Positions 35,810-45,870 are shown, counted from the first letter of the stretch. The stretch is 64,000 nt of DNA from Toxorhynchites rutilus septentrionalis (GCF_029784135.1 NC_073746.1:304307455-304371454), one strand, 5' to 3'. The notes: generated by a model from the sequence alone, not told the origin. Program-made: numbers and translations.

Positions 35810-36010
35810 CAAATTATAAATACTCGCATACAGAAAAACCTACCAGGAAATGGCAACGAAAATATCCGTAGTTTCTCTATACGCTGCACATCGGAACAAA
35901 TATCCACGTTATTAACGGGAGAAGATACATACATTCCAACTATCTTAATAAGAAATGGAAACAGAATTGAAACCTTTCTTGGTGCAGGCATGTCAGTTGT
36001 GGATACATGA
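35810..36010 (+). pseudogene. Possible retroviral-type protease fragment
   Basis: On the plus strand, inside the LTR element, a frame reads YIPTILIRNGNRIETFLGAG then MSVVDT. The pattern (hydrophobic strand, short turn, ETFLGAG where aspartic proteases have FLDTG) resembles a retroelement protease with its catalytic Asp replaced. It runs opposite to the orientation deduced from the primer site and polypurine tract. It may be chance or captured sequence. Confidence 0.25.
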
Positions 36011-36357
36011 TTTAAAAATATATATACTGCTCGCTAAAACCTCTCCTTTAGGTTATCCAGCTGATTATCATTAATGAAACGGTGTACAATGCTCTCCACA
36101 ATGTAACGTTCGGTGTCAAATCCGGAACTTCCCCTAGTTTCAGACTGTCACTCGACCATTACACTGACTATGTGCTCCTCCACGGTCTAATAGGGGCGAA
36201 AACCTTTGGATTTTCCTTCCCACATTACTTTCTCTGGAGAAAACCCTGCTGATTAAGTTGGAGGCTAATATGCTATCAACCCAACTCGCATTATCACTTC
36301 TGCAGCCATTCCAACTCGCCGACATTGGGTGGCTGTTCCGCCACCATTCTTTTGCTG

Positions 36358-36640
36358 GAGCGGTTGTCCCAACACGCAGCTTTCTTAGACGGTTGTCCCG
36401 ACACGTCTCTTCCAAGCGGTTTCTCAACACGCGGTTTTCAGGCGGTTGTCCCGACACGCCACTTCCAAGCGGTTTCCCAACACGCAGTTTTCAGGCGGTT
36501 GTCCCGACGCGCCATTTTTCCAAGCGGTTGTCCCAACACGCCTATTTTTCAAGCGGTAATTCCAACACGCAGTACCTCTGGCGGTTGTCCCGACGCGCCA
36601 TTTATTTTCACAGACGGTTGTCCCAACACGCCATATTTTT
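36358..36640 (+). repeat. Minisatellite, ~26-33-bp unit, about ten copies
   Basis: Units start with CGGTTGTCCCAACACGC or close variants (CGGTTGTCCCGACACGCC, CGGTTTCTCAACACGC), followed by 8-16 variable bases such as CATTTTTCCAAG or AGTTTTCAGG. The array is inside the LTR element. Translated on the minus strand it yields repeated RVGTTA peptides, which I regard as a by-product. Confidence 0.9.
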
Positions 36641-36968
36641 AGAAATTCTTTTATCCAAGACGGGTCTATGGTACTAGGTGAGGCCGTTTCGTCACTAAGT
36701 TGGTTAGGGGAGCGGTATATGAAAACAGCACGGAAGAAAGTAGAAGGGGAATTATTTGCTTGTAGCGTGAAAGAGACAGACTGATCACGAGCGAGCTTCG
36801 GCAATAGCGTATTTTGTTTTGTTTACAAACAAAACACAGTAGACTTCTAAGATGGCTGAAGAGTGGTTTTAGCAAGTTGGCCCACCTTAGTATATACTTC
36901 TACGCGCCTTGCTTTTATCTATGTCGGGTGATTTCACTGCATATTTAAATATCCGGCAGGATCGCCAA

Positions 36969-37209
36969 TGTGAAGCATTCATATATTTACTGTACAGGTT
37001 CCTCAATGTAGTCGGTATAAACCTACAGTGAAATCACCCGACACAGGGAATAAATATTGAGTATGACTTACCGGCTCGACAGTTGTCTGTTGTGAGAGGA
37101 AATGATGCCCAATGCATGGCTAACTAGTTTTGCCAGTATATAATATCAACATCACTGTTATACTGTCAACTGCGAGGGATAGGACGTTGTGTCTTTCACG
37201 CACCTCACA
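36969..37209 (-). repeat. LTR (5' LTR in element orientation)
   Basis: 241 bp partner of the repeat at 34779-35018, followed by the target duplication ATGTT. A LINE 3' end begins a few bases further on. Confidence 0.88.
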
Positions 37210-37214
37210 ATGTT

Positions 37215-37450
37215 CTTTTTTTCTATTAATAAGTTTATTTTTACAGGCTCAGTTACATAAGTTTAAAGGAACCTAATTTTTAACTATATTTTTATAACTA
37301 TATATAAACAATTTCCTAATTCTATGGTTAGTAGGATAGAAAACCGATTACTCGCGGTTGACTCGAGTTTAGAAGGGTGACATTTTTTTTCAGGACAAAG
37401 ATGGGATATAAGGAGATTATAAAAATGTTGATGATCACACTTTGCCAAAT
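37215..37450 (-). mobile_element. LINE 3'-end fragment (5'-truncated copy)
   Basis: Reading left to right: a T-rich start, then TTTTTACAGGCTCAGTTACATA, then GAAAACCGATTACTCGCGG, CTCGAGTTTAGAAGGGTGAC and GATGGGATATAAGGAGATTA. This matches the reversed 3' UTR of the I-clade LINEs at 17394 and 45993. Only about 230 bp of the 3' end is present, typical of abortive reverse transcription. It abuts the target duplication of the LTR element. Confidence 0.8.
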
Positions 37451-38250
37451 ACACGACCCAGACCGAAAAGGGTATAGTTACCCGTTTATGCTCTACTTTT
37501 TACTCTTAGAAAACACTTTCCACCCTCATTTTATAATATGGTGTAATATTATCACGCATCCACATAACAGCATGTGTATAGCGAAGTCGTGTAAAACAGC
37601 TTTGAATCCCAGTCGATGGTGGTTCGATCCCCGCTTCATCATCGTTTGAATTTTTTTGGGCACAATACCAAGCTAACGTTGAGTCTGAGAGAAAGAGAGG
37701 TCTGCTCCCATACATACAAACATTTTAAAACTTTTAATAAAGGTGCTTTTATTTGTTCAGAACACGAAAAAGCATTTTTCTGCCGAAGATGAAATATTTT
37801 CTGCCAACGCTAGTTTAAGCATGGCAGTAACGATTTTACGTAATATGAATTTGAAATCCCTTATTTTTTGTTACATTTTTTGTAGAGTGATCCCCATATA
37901 CAAAAATCTAAAACGTAGTCCTACGTCAAAATAAAATATATGCATTTTGACGTAGGACTACGTCTTTCATTTCTATACTAGGGTGAAAGTTCCAAGTTTC
38001 GACAACGAAAGCGTTACGCCGGAGATCGAGATTTTGAACGTTAATAGCTCCTAAACAACTGATTGAAATGGTATGATAAACACTTCATTCGAAAGATAAA
38101 ATGTCTACGTTACTTTTTGATTCAAAAACTTGTTTCAATAACCCTAAAATTGCTTTCAAAACAAATATTGAAATCACATCAATCGGTATATAAGCGAGTG
38201 CCGCTCGGAAATCCACTCAGTTATGATTGCGCAACGATTGAGGTACGATC
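37451..38250. other. Intergenic; possible tRNA-like repeat at 37590-37650
   Basis: No gene seen. TTTGAATCCCAGTCGATGG then GGTTCGATCCCCGC (about 37600-37640) has a B-box-like core and could be a SINE relic, different from the family annotated elsewhere. A palindrome-like GACGTAGGACTACGTC lies at about 37951-37966. Confidence 0.35.
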
Positions 38251-38254
38251 GCTG

Positions 38255-38720
38255 GAATGGATGGATGTTTCCCTAACACAAACTTCAAAACAATGGAGCC
38301 AGGGGAAATCGGCATTGCAAAATAGATTCGTGCTGCGGGTACTTTTGTACTCGCTTGCGTTTCTGCAAATTGGAATGTTTCCCTAGCACAGACTTCAAAA
38401 CCATGGAGCCAAAGAAAATTTGAATAGCAAATTAGATGCAAGCAGCGGGAACTTTTGTTCTCATTTGCGTTTTTGCAAATAGGAATGTTTCCCTAACACA
38501 GATTTCAAGAACATGGAGCCTGGGGAAATTGGCATTGCAAAATAGATGCAAACTACGGGTACTTTTGAACTCGCTTGCATTTTTGCAAACCGGAATGTGT
38601 TTTCCCAATACAGATTCCGAAACCAAGAAGTTGGGAGAATCGGCATTGCAGATACATTCAAGTCGGCAATACTTTTATACCTCCATGCATGTTTACACTC
38701 CGGAATTTGTTTTGCTAACA
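38255..38720 (+). repeat. Tandem repeat, ~106-bp unit, four to five copies
   Basis: The landmark GGAATGTTTCCCTAACACA recurs at about 38262 (as GGATG), 38371, 38482, 38590 and, more diverged, 38700. Units contain CATGGAGCC, GGGGAAATCGGCATTGC, AATAGATGCAA, CGGGTACTTTTG and CTCGCTTGCGTTTTTGCAAA. The later units are more diverged. Overlapping open frames on both strands here are products of the repeat. Confidence 0.88.
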
Positions 38721-38875
38721 CGGTCTATAAAAACGGGTACAAATGCAACGCTTTGGCTCGATTATTCAAGAATGCATTGGAAAATATCTCTTCATGCCGC
38801 CAGCTCACTAAACTTTTACGCATACCGTTTGATGATTAGGCAAAATGTTGATAACTATTTGCTGCAATAACTACT

Positions 38876-39147
38876 ACCTTCTTCTTGAATGGCGTTAACG
38901 TTCCTTGTGGAACTTTTGCCGTCTCAACGTATGCAATAACTAGCGTCATTCATTAATACTTAGTTGAGATTTCTTGAGCCAAATAACACGCCTTGAATGT
39001 AATTCGAGGGGCAAGCTCTAGAATACGCGTGACCACAGTGCAATTCGAAGGAAATTTCTCTGACGAAAAATCTCCCCGGCCAGAACGGGAATCGAACCCG
39101 AACACCCGGCATGATAATGTGAGACACTAACCACTCGGCCACGGGTA
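38876..39147 (-). mobile_element. tRNA-derived SINE, copy 2, at end of Gr-C
   Basis: Minus-strand copy with A box CCGTGGCCGAGTGGTTAGTG, B box GGTTCGATTCCC and a tail ending in AAG repeats (TTCTTCTTG on +). It is complete or nearly so. It lies right after the last recognisable Gr-C-like coding sequence and may have replaced the original stop region of that gene. Confidence 0.92.
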
Positions 39148-39164
39148 TGGTAGTGCATGAATTG

Positions 39165-39290
39165 ACTTAAATTGGGATTTGTTTGCAGTTGAATTCGTAA
39201 ATAGTTTAATTCATTCACTAGATTAATCAATAATGTAATCAATACACACAAAATATAGCTCTGCTCAGCGGTGATGTTGTACCCAATGAG
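39165..39290 (-). other. Candidate last exon of Gr-C (unproven)
   Basis: The open minus-strand frame reads MFLIGYNITAEQSYILCVLI and continues hydrophobic (TLLINLV) before entering the SINE without a stop. SYILCVLIT could be a decayed form of the family TYhhhhhQF helix. A usable splice acceptor in phase 0 is missing. Confidence 0.35.
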
Positions 39291-39617
39291 GAACATCCGA
39301 GGTGGGATTATTGCTAATTGAAGAAATACAATTGATTATTAAACCAACGGCAGTCCTACGTCAACTTTGCGGTTATATCATAGGTATAAGTCTGACACAA
39401 TCAAGCGTGAGTATTCCGAAATAAAAGTTTGTAAAATAAATCTCCAAAAATAATCATTCATATTTTCTGTACAAAGATGAATTTGATAATGTGAAGGAGG
39501 AAGTTGGTCATGTTCGAATAGAAGAGTTAGTTCGAATTAAAACACAGGATAGTAAAATCAGGAATAAAAATGTCTGAAAGAAATATTTGAAATTTGAAAT
39601 ATTCAATGAATACGTAC

Positions 39618-40887
39618 CGAAAATAACATAGGAAAATCTAGTTTATACAATCCGCACAGTTCCACGCTATGATCCCGCAACAGCAAACCAACGGAGAACG
39701 AATGAATCTGTGATTGTGAAATAAAGAAATCAGAGAATAATTGAAAACATTTGGAATGCGTTTTTTTTCACTAACCCTTCTCTCAACGGCAATATCCACA
39801 TCGAATTCAAGTGGTTCATTCAAAACTATTAACGTTTCTTCGCCCTGCGGTAAACAGATTTGTTCGTGTAACAAGCTTCTCAGTATCAAGAGTGAGATTT
39901 ACCTTTCGATTCAGTAAATGTGACACTGATGCCAAATATAAAAGATGGATAACTTCGAAACAGAGATATACGAGAGAGTTGAAAGGAGGATACCTATGCT
40001 CACGCACAAACCAAACGTATACATAATAAACCTACAAGTACATTAGGTAAAGAATGTTTAAGATGAACAGCAATACACACCCTTGAAATGATCACGAGAA
40101 ACTGACAGAAGTTGATCAACGCTAGTGAAACTCCGAAAATGTTACAAACACCCTGAATGGTGTCGGTAGTTTTATAGTGCAGCCTACTCAACACATCTAA
40201 TTCCTTGCAAACGACGGTTGAACAGTTCCTACTTCCGGCAACGTGATCCATTTGGCGTTGCTTATCATGAACGGACCTAATTTGCCGGTTAATTGCGCCA
40301 TAACAATAAGTTGCCGTGGACAGACTGAATACACACACGTTAGACACTTGGGCTACCACGAACAGACTGTAAATGTTAACTAGTCGCTGGAACGTAGGCA
40401 CTGGATCATTCTTGAAATTCAATTGAGAAATGATCCCCAGTATGCAGCATATCAAGATATCACCGAACGCAATCTTCAACAATCCACAAATCGTTAAGTT
40501 GAGTCCAATATGTGATGAGGTGTCGTATGTTTGGAGTTTCGCCAAAATTTCGAGAGCATCGCTCCCACGATCTCTCAACTGGGCGTAATTGATCCATACG
40601 GAAAGATAGCAGGACACTATGACACTTATGCGAATTGTGTACTCCCAGTAGAGCAAATAACGAAGGATCTCCAACGAAGGAAAAGAAAGTGGAGTTATGA
40701 CATGGTAGTAACTATAGCCAATCAGTACTATCGAACATATTCCTGCACAAAGCGACCACAGCATTCGGACCCTGGACCACACGAAACGATCGGTTGCATA
40801 TCGGAAGGGAAGAAATCCACAAAATGATGCCCCGTAGTAGACAGAATGGGTCGCTAGGCGGGTCAGAAAATGATGCGAAGGAATCAT
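39618..40887 (-). CDS. Gustatory receptor Gr-C, C-terminal exon uncertain
   Basis: Minus strand, phase-0 exons: 40887-40081, 40031-39903, 39844-39776 and 39707-39618 (269+43+23+30 aa = 365 so far). Exon 1 encodes several membrane helices starting near GFLPFRYATDRFVW. Exon 2 is VYYVYVWFVREHRYPPF and onward, exon 3 GEETLIVLNEPLEFDVDIAVERR, exon 4 IHSFSVGLLLRDHSVELCG then DFPMLFS. These match, exon by exon, the paralogues' second to fourth exons. It is the most divergent member: the loop lacks the usual YW pair, and exon 3 lacks AEKTG. The final exon with TYhhhhhQF is not clear; NITAEQSYILCVLITLL at about 39200-39285 is the best candidate, but no acceptor in the right phase precedes it. The gene may have a changed tail or be dying. 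Confidence 0.72.
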
Positions 40888-41279
40888 CACGGTACAACAG
40901 ATGATTGAGAAATGATTTATCGAGAAGTGTTTCCAGTATTCATCTCTGTTCGTAGTTTTCTTTTTGAGCAGAACATCCAGAGTAGCTCAAACACAACTAT
41001 CTGTCAATTGGCTGGAAATACTGAAGCCCTGAATGTGTGCATCATCACCAATACGTCAACTTTCCACTCTATTTAATGGATCAATTATTTTTAATTGAAA
41101 TAGCCATCATGGATACCATTCTTTATGTGCTTCCTGCCACCGTTTATACAAACTTCTACTAGACTTATTCCGTATGCATTACATAAACTTTTATCTATTT
41201 CTAATCAAATCGTGCTTATCAGTTCGAAGCACGAAGCTTCAGTTCACCGTGAATTTCTCTGCCCGAGTGACATTCTATA
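40888..41279. promoter_or_regulatory. Shared 392-bp region between divergent Gr-C and Gr-D
   Basis: The start codons of the two receptors face away from each other, 392 bp apart, so both promoters and 5' UTRs must lie here unless there are distant upstream exons. Arthropod initiator-like TCAGTT occurs at 41219 and again near 41239 on the plus strand. I see no clear TATA box at the expected distance. Regulation by shared elements is inference. Confidence 0.5.
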
Positions 41280-42729
41280 ATGACAATATCCAATCGACAG
41301 TTGCTACGGCTGTTGGAGACCATTGCGTTTCGACCATTGCAAATATTCGGATTGTTCCCACTGTCATTGAGTTGGAGTGAAACGCCACACTTCGTTCAAT
41401 CAAGATGGCACCTGATGGTGACAATTACCCAAACACTGGCCTCCATCGTTGCACTTCCGTGGTCATACTATGAGATTTTGCGGGGAGACTATTATTCGGA
41501 TTCGATGATCAGTTACAAAATAGTTGTATGCCAGTTCGTCTCTGCATATATTGTCATAATAATATCGTATTTTAATGTTCTGTTCAACTGGAGACACATG
41601 AGGGAAGCTGCTAGCACTTTTCTCAATCTATTCTCGACGCTGTACACCGATTTCGATCAATTGGACTCGCAGCTCCTCATGAAGGCAGCAACGAAAATTA
41701 TTACAATAAATCTAGTACTATTACCTTTAAGTTTTGGATTATTTATACCTTTCGGCATTGGATACAGGTACCTGTTGATAGGAGCTTGGTTACTAAACGC
41801 ATTATCGATGTTAGAGGCATTATTGATCGGAAACTTATTCGAAAGCTTCATTGTGGCGGGCATCTTCCTGTACGATGCTGTGAATAACAAAGTGTCTGAA
41901 GCCGTAGGACACCTTCGCGTGTTCGACACGAATGAGCTCTACTGGAACAGACAAACGAAGCAAAAGACGGATGTATGTTTAGCAGTTGCTCACGAGATCA
42001 AACGGTTATGCTGTCTCCATCGAACCAGTACGCAAACGGTACAGAGATTGACTAAAATCTTCGAAGTACCGATACTGTTTATTACCTTCAATCAATACTT
42101 TATCTTAATTTCCGAGGTTCGAGCGTGTATTATAGCGTGAAAAACTATGTTGAGTACTATTTAAAAGCGTCATTGTTTCAGACCTTATACTGCTATGCCT
42201 CCATCGCTTATGACATCCGCCAAGGACAGACGCCCAATTATGGCCTCTGTCTGAGTTCTACCACATATTTGTTAATATTGGCATCCCAATTCTACTTCAA
42301 CGTTTTGTTCTGTGATCGTCTAACGAGTACGGTAAATGCATCCGATTTCCGTGCAGATGTTCTAGCTGAATAAATTGAACTTACAGGCGGAGCAGACTGG
42401 GGTGTTACTTAACGAATTCTACAAGTCCGATGTAGACGAGCGGACGGAAATAATTGTAACACAACTCGCATAACTTCGACACCAAACCACTTCATTCATA
42501 AATCTATTTACAGATAGAATTTTTCACTCTGGAGCTACTTCACCATTCGTATAAGGTTGATATTCTAGGCCTTTTCACGTTGGACTTCATGCTTGCCTAT
42601 GCGGTGCCTAGAATCTTGGTACACTATATCTATACGAACGATTAATGTAATAATAAATGTTTTCAGCTCGCCGCATCAATAACTGGATACCTCATAATTC
42701 TGATTCAGTTTGAAATGGCTGGTCAATAG
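41280..42729 (+). CDS. Gustatory receptor Gr-D, intact, 402 aa
   Basis: Five phase-0 exons: 41280-42116, 42182-42331, 42387-42455, 42514-42603 and 42667-42729 (279+50+23+30+20 aa). It is an insect gustatory receptor. The N-terminus FRPLQIFGLFPLSLSW is the usual motif before the first membrane helix. NELYWNRQ is the loop motif, AEQTGVLLNEFYKSDVDERT is exon 3, and IEFFTLELLHHSYKVD then GLFTLDFMLAYA is exon 4. Exon 5 gives TGYLIILIQF, fitting TYhhhhhQF except Gly for Thr. This gene keeps the full five-exon plan, which is probably ancestral for the cluster. A second copy of its last exon lies 1.7 kb downstream. Introns are 51-65 bp. Ligand unknown. Confidence 0.92.
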
Positions 42730-42894
42730 TAAATGATTATCGTTATTTTTTTTTAATTCTTAATCTTGATCTGTTATTTACATTTTGTCAAATATATACC
42801 GTGAATTTGTAATTTTTAATCATCGCACTGAACATTTTTAATCTTTTTCCAAGTTGGTACTATTGTCAGTGATCTTAACATAAATTTTGAGCGC
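42730..42894. other. 3' flank of Gr-D
   Basis: Expected 3' UTR. Part of it resembles the sequence after the duplicated exon at 44516, so the duplication included downstream DNA. Confidence 0.4.
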
Positions 42895-43105
42895 AACTAG
42901 CATCATTTATTAATACTTAGTTGAGATTTTTTTTTAAATAACACGCCTTGAATGTATTCCGATGGGCAAGCTCTAGAGAATACGCGTGACTGCAGTGCAA
43001 GTCGAAGGAAATTTGTCTGACGAAAAATCCCCCAGCCAGAACGGGAATCGAACCCGAGCACCCGGCATGATAATGTGAGACGCTAACAACTCGGCCACTG
43101 GTGCA
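42895..43105 (-). mobile_element. tRNA-derived SINE, copy 3
   Basis: Minus-strand copy: promoter-like head (CAGTGGCCGAGTTGTTAGCG, then GGTTCGATTCCC), body with GTCACGCGTATTCTC and CATTCAAGGCGTGTTATT. The 3' end is shorter than copies 2 and 4 and lacks the AAG tail, so it is truncated. Confidence 0.9.
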
Positions 43106-43106
43106 C

Positions 43107-44440
43107 TTTTAGGACCTTAGTCACTTTTAGGACACTAAGTCACTGAAACCAAATTGGGCATATTGGGGTTTTAGGGTGCAATAAATGTTTCTATGATGGT
43201 TAGACTCCCCACCCACCTCTCTTAGGGGGGGCTGCCATACAAATGAAACTCAAATTTCTGCATTACTCGGGAATTAATCAAGCAAATGGAACCAAATTTG
43301 GCATGTGGAGATTTTAGGGTGCAATAAATGTTTTTATGGTGGTTAGACTCTCCACCCCTCTCTCTAGGGGGGGCCTCCATACAAATGAAACACAAATTTC
43401 TGAATTACTAGAGAATTATTCAAGCAAACGAAACCAAACTTGGAATGTGGAGGTTTTAGGATGCAATAAATATTTCAATGGTGGTTAGACACCTCTCCCG
43501 CTCTCTAAGGGTGGGCTGTCATGCAAATTAATCACAAATTTCTGCATAACTCGAAACCAATTAAGCAAATGGAGCCAAATTTGGCATGTGAAGGTTTTAC
43601 GGGGCACGAAACGTTTCTATGGTGAATACACTCCTCCCCCTTCTCTAAGGGGGGGGGGCTGCCATACAAACGAAACACAAGCTTCTGCATAATTCGAGAA
43701 CTAATCAAGCACAATTTGGAATGTGCGGATTTTTGGGTATGAGAAATGTTTCTATGATGGTATGACACCCCTCCCTCCTCTGGAATGGAGTGGGGGTCCC
43801 ATAAAAACATTACACATATTTCAACCAAAAATATTCCAACCAACATGACAATTGAAAATTTTCGGAAAACTCTGAAGGAAAAAGGGAAAATTCGGAAAAT
43901 TAAATTCCCATATGTTCTACAATTGCATAGTGATAAGTGTTGTTAGTCCATTTGATGTTTGCGCTAGCGAAGTTGATCTTTGTTCGAAACTGGAAATGGA
44001 TTGATTTTAAGGTGATGAAACGCACTCCAATATCTTCTTCTATCTATACCAAAAGAAAAGGAACGCCGGATGTGGTGATAAGAGCAGAACTCGAGGAAGG
44101 AATTGTCAGAAATAGGGCTGTCTTTATTCTATCATATTTTCTGTATAAAACATTTATTCCATGTAACGGAGAAACATGTTATTTGCAAGTGGTTGAAAAA
44201 TCTTGAACGAGAATTGTGTCTGAAAATAATCTGATATTATAATGATGAGTTTTGTTAGAAATACTAGGAATTTTATAGTAAAAGGTAAATTCAACGGGGT
44301 CGAATAGAAGATCAATCAATGAACAATTCTGCGATTGGACCCATGAACTTGCTCATAGTAAGAAAACGTGAATGTTTGAAGGCATTGATAACAAAAAAAC
44401 AAATTTTGGGCGGAACGAAGTTTGCCGGGTCAGCTAGTGT
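43107..44440 (+). mobile_element. Helitron-like non-autonomous element, copy A
   Basis: Shares order and sequence with 57320-58265: a 142-bp tandem array, then TTGAAAATTTTCGGAAAA, then GTCCATTTGATGTTTGCGCTA, then TTCTATCTATA with AAGAGCAGAACTCGAG, then CAATTCTGCGATTGGACCCA, ending GAAGTTTGCCGGGTCAGCTAGT. The CTAG|T end with no terminal inverted repeat or target duplication is what Helitrons show. A hairpin just before the end is not obvious, so the class is inferred, not proven. No coding capacity. Confidence 0.55.
43190..43800 (+). repeat. Tandem repeat, 142-bp unit, about four copies
   Basis: ACAAATGAAACACAAATTTC recurs at about 43240, 43382, 43524 and 43666, a constant 142-bp step. Each unit ends in a pyrimidine-rich then G-rich stretch (CCCTCTCTCTAGGGGGGGC). 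Same family at 57374 and 57516 and, singly, near 13110. Confidence 0.9.
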
Positions 44441-44452
44441 TATACTAAAGCT

Positions 44453-44515
44453 CTCACTGCGTCAATAACGGGTTACCTCATAATTCTGATTCAGTTTGAA
44501 ATGGCTGGTCAATAG
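44453..44515 (+). pseudogene. Orphan copy of the Gr-D terminal exon
   Basis: Encodes LTASITGYLIILIQFEMAGQ and a stop, nearly identical to Gr-D exon 5 (LAASITGYLIILIQFEMAGQ) at 42667-42729. The 3' flank is also similar for some tens of bases. The acceptor side is changed (ACTAAAGCT directly after the Helitron-like end), and no other receptor exons accompany it, so it cannot be spliced in the usual phase unless as a remote alternative last exon. It may be the rest of a tandem duplication split by the insertion of 42895-44440. Confidence 0.85.
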
Positions 44516-44956
44516 TACATGACTATCGATTTTACTTTTTGATTCCTAACACTCTTTATTAACAATAATATACGAATAAGAGAAATTACGAATTTAATCT
44601 AATACACTGCTTGGCTCATCTGATAGCTTATAAATAGATCTAGTTCATAAATAGATCTCGTTTTTGACATAAGACATCACTCAACATGTGATATGATCTA
44701 TGGAAACTATCAATTAAAACAAACGTTTAAACGTCGTGACAATTTATCTGAAAGAGTAAAACAGTGGTTTGAGTAGAACAACTTTTGATACACAATGGTC
44801 CAGGAGATGCATTTAAATGGAAATTAGCATTTAGAGCTCGACAGTTATTCCCTAGACAAAACCTGTCTTGGACGAACTTGTTACATATAAAAGAGCGCTC
44901 ATTTTTATGTTATCAGAAATAGGGTGACCAAAATTGTCGATGAAATAAAAAAAAAC
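44516..44956. other. Intergenic, nothing recognised
   Basis: AT-rich; the first part is duplicated from the Gr-D 3' flank. No gene or transposon protein seen. Confidence 0.3.
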
Positions 44957-45237
44957 TTCTTCTTCTTCTTCTTGAATGGCGTTAACGTTCCTTTGTGGAA
45001 CTTTTGCCGTCTCAACGTATGCATTAACTAGCGTCATTCATTAATACTTGGTTGAGATTTCTTAAGCCGAAAAACACGCCTTGAATGTATTCCGAGGGGC
45101 AAGCTCTTGAATACGCGTGACCACAGTGCAAGTCGACGGAAATTTCTTTGACGAAAAATCCCCCCGGCCAGAACGGGAATCGAACCCGAACACCCGGCAT
45201 GGTAATTTGAGACGCTAACCACTCGGCCACGGGTGCA
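44957..45237 (-). mobile_element. tRNA-derived SINE, copy 4
   Basis: The most complete copy: head GTGGCCGAGTGGTTAGCGTC and GGTTCGATTCCC, tail of about five AAG triplets (TTCTTCTTCTTCTTC on +). It is inserted in or next to the transposase coding region of the mariner that follows, cutting off its N-terminal half. Confidence 0.93.
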
Positions 45238-45870
45238 CTATGGCTAAAGCGAAAAAAGTCGTGCTTGAAGCGCGGTGAGCCGGCCCAAACCATCGCCAAG
45301 CCCGGATTGACGGCCAGGAAGGTTTTGCTGTGTGTTTGGTGCGATTGGAAGGGAATCATCCACTATGAGCTGCTCAACTATGGCCAGACCCTCAACTCGG
45401 TTCTCTACTGTGAGCAGCTTGACCGTTTGAAGTAGGCGATTGACCAGAAGCGGCCAGAAATGATCAATAGGAATGGTGTTGTTTTCCACCAGGACAACGC
45501 TCGGCCTCACACATCTTTGATGACCCGCCAGAAGCTACGGGAGCTCGGATGGGATTTCCTATTGCACCCACCGTATAGTCCGGACCTGGCTTCAAATGAT
45601 TATCATCTCTTCCGGTCCATGCAAAACGCTCTTGGTGATACTAAGTTGGCCTCAAAAGAGGCTTGCGAAAACTGGCTGTCTGAGTTTTTTGCAAAAAAGG
45701 AGGGGGGGGTTTATAAGGAGGGATAATGAAGTTGCCTTCTAAATGGCAACAATTTTGCGAACAAAACGGCGCATATTTGACTTAAATTGGATAATATTAA
45801 GTATGTTAAATAAAGCGTCAAATTTCGATCAGAAGTATGACATTTCTTTTTCCCCAACCCAATATATAGA
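45238..45870 (+). pseudogene. Mariner transposase, catalytic half, copy with SINE
   Basis: Starts within the KRGEPAQT-like region, and has IIHYELLNYGQTLNS, an in-frame stop at LDRLK*, then an open piece from 45460: VVFHQDNARPHTSLMTRQKL, LHPPYSPDLASNDYHLFRSM, KEACENWLSEFFAKKEG. It is closely related to copy 1 at 4131-4745, keeping the second and third catalytic Asp. The right end near 45850-45872 reads TTTTTCCCCAACCCAATATA, a likely terminal repeat. The left half, with the DNA-binding domain and first Asp, is missing at the SINE junction. Confidence 0.85.

Larger units (their letters stand above)
34779..37209 (-). mobile_element. Non-autonomous LTR retrotransposon, 2.43 kb
   Basis: Two almost identical direct repeats (34779-35018 and 36969-37209) begin TGTGA and end TCACA. 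They flank 1.95 kb and are bordered by the same 5 bp, ATGTT (34774-34778 and 37210-37214). Read on the minus strand, the sequence just after the 5' LTR is TTGGCGATCCTGCCGGA, a plausible tRNA primer-binding site, and just before the 3' LTR is AAGGGAGAAGGAAGA, a polypurine tract. The element is therefore oriented to the left. The two LTRs differ at only about two positions, so insertion is recent. The interior has no gag-pol; it resembles miniature LTR elements that depend on a partner for reverse transcription. Confidence 0.87.

Noticed and set aside
36140..36804. Minus-strand frames of 105-126 aa with RVGTTA repeats as possible gag of the LTR element
   Set aside because: They are translations of the minisatellite, shift frame between units, and contain no nucleocapsid or protease motif.
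34839..36940. DNA transposon with inverted ends CAGTGAAATCACCCGACA and TGTCGGGTGATTTCACTG
   Set aside because: The motif lies inside each LTR and once inverted near the primer site; the LTR pair with TG/CA ends and 5-bp duplication explains the structure better, though the internal inverted match remains unexplained.
38217..38870. Several overlapping frames of 60-144 aa
   Set aside because: They arise from the 106-bp tandem repeat and show no protein family features.
39080..39147. tRNA gene on the minus strand (A box GTGGCCGAGTGG, B box GGTTCGATTCCC)
   Set aside because: The same sequence recurs with a conserved non-tRNA body and AAG tail in several copies, so it is the head of a SINE; an acceptor stem and anticodon arm are not convincing.
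43532..43846. 104-aa minus-strand frame with repeated HHRN motifs
   Set aside because: Translation of the 142-bp tandem repeat of the Helitron-like element.
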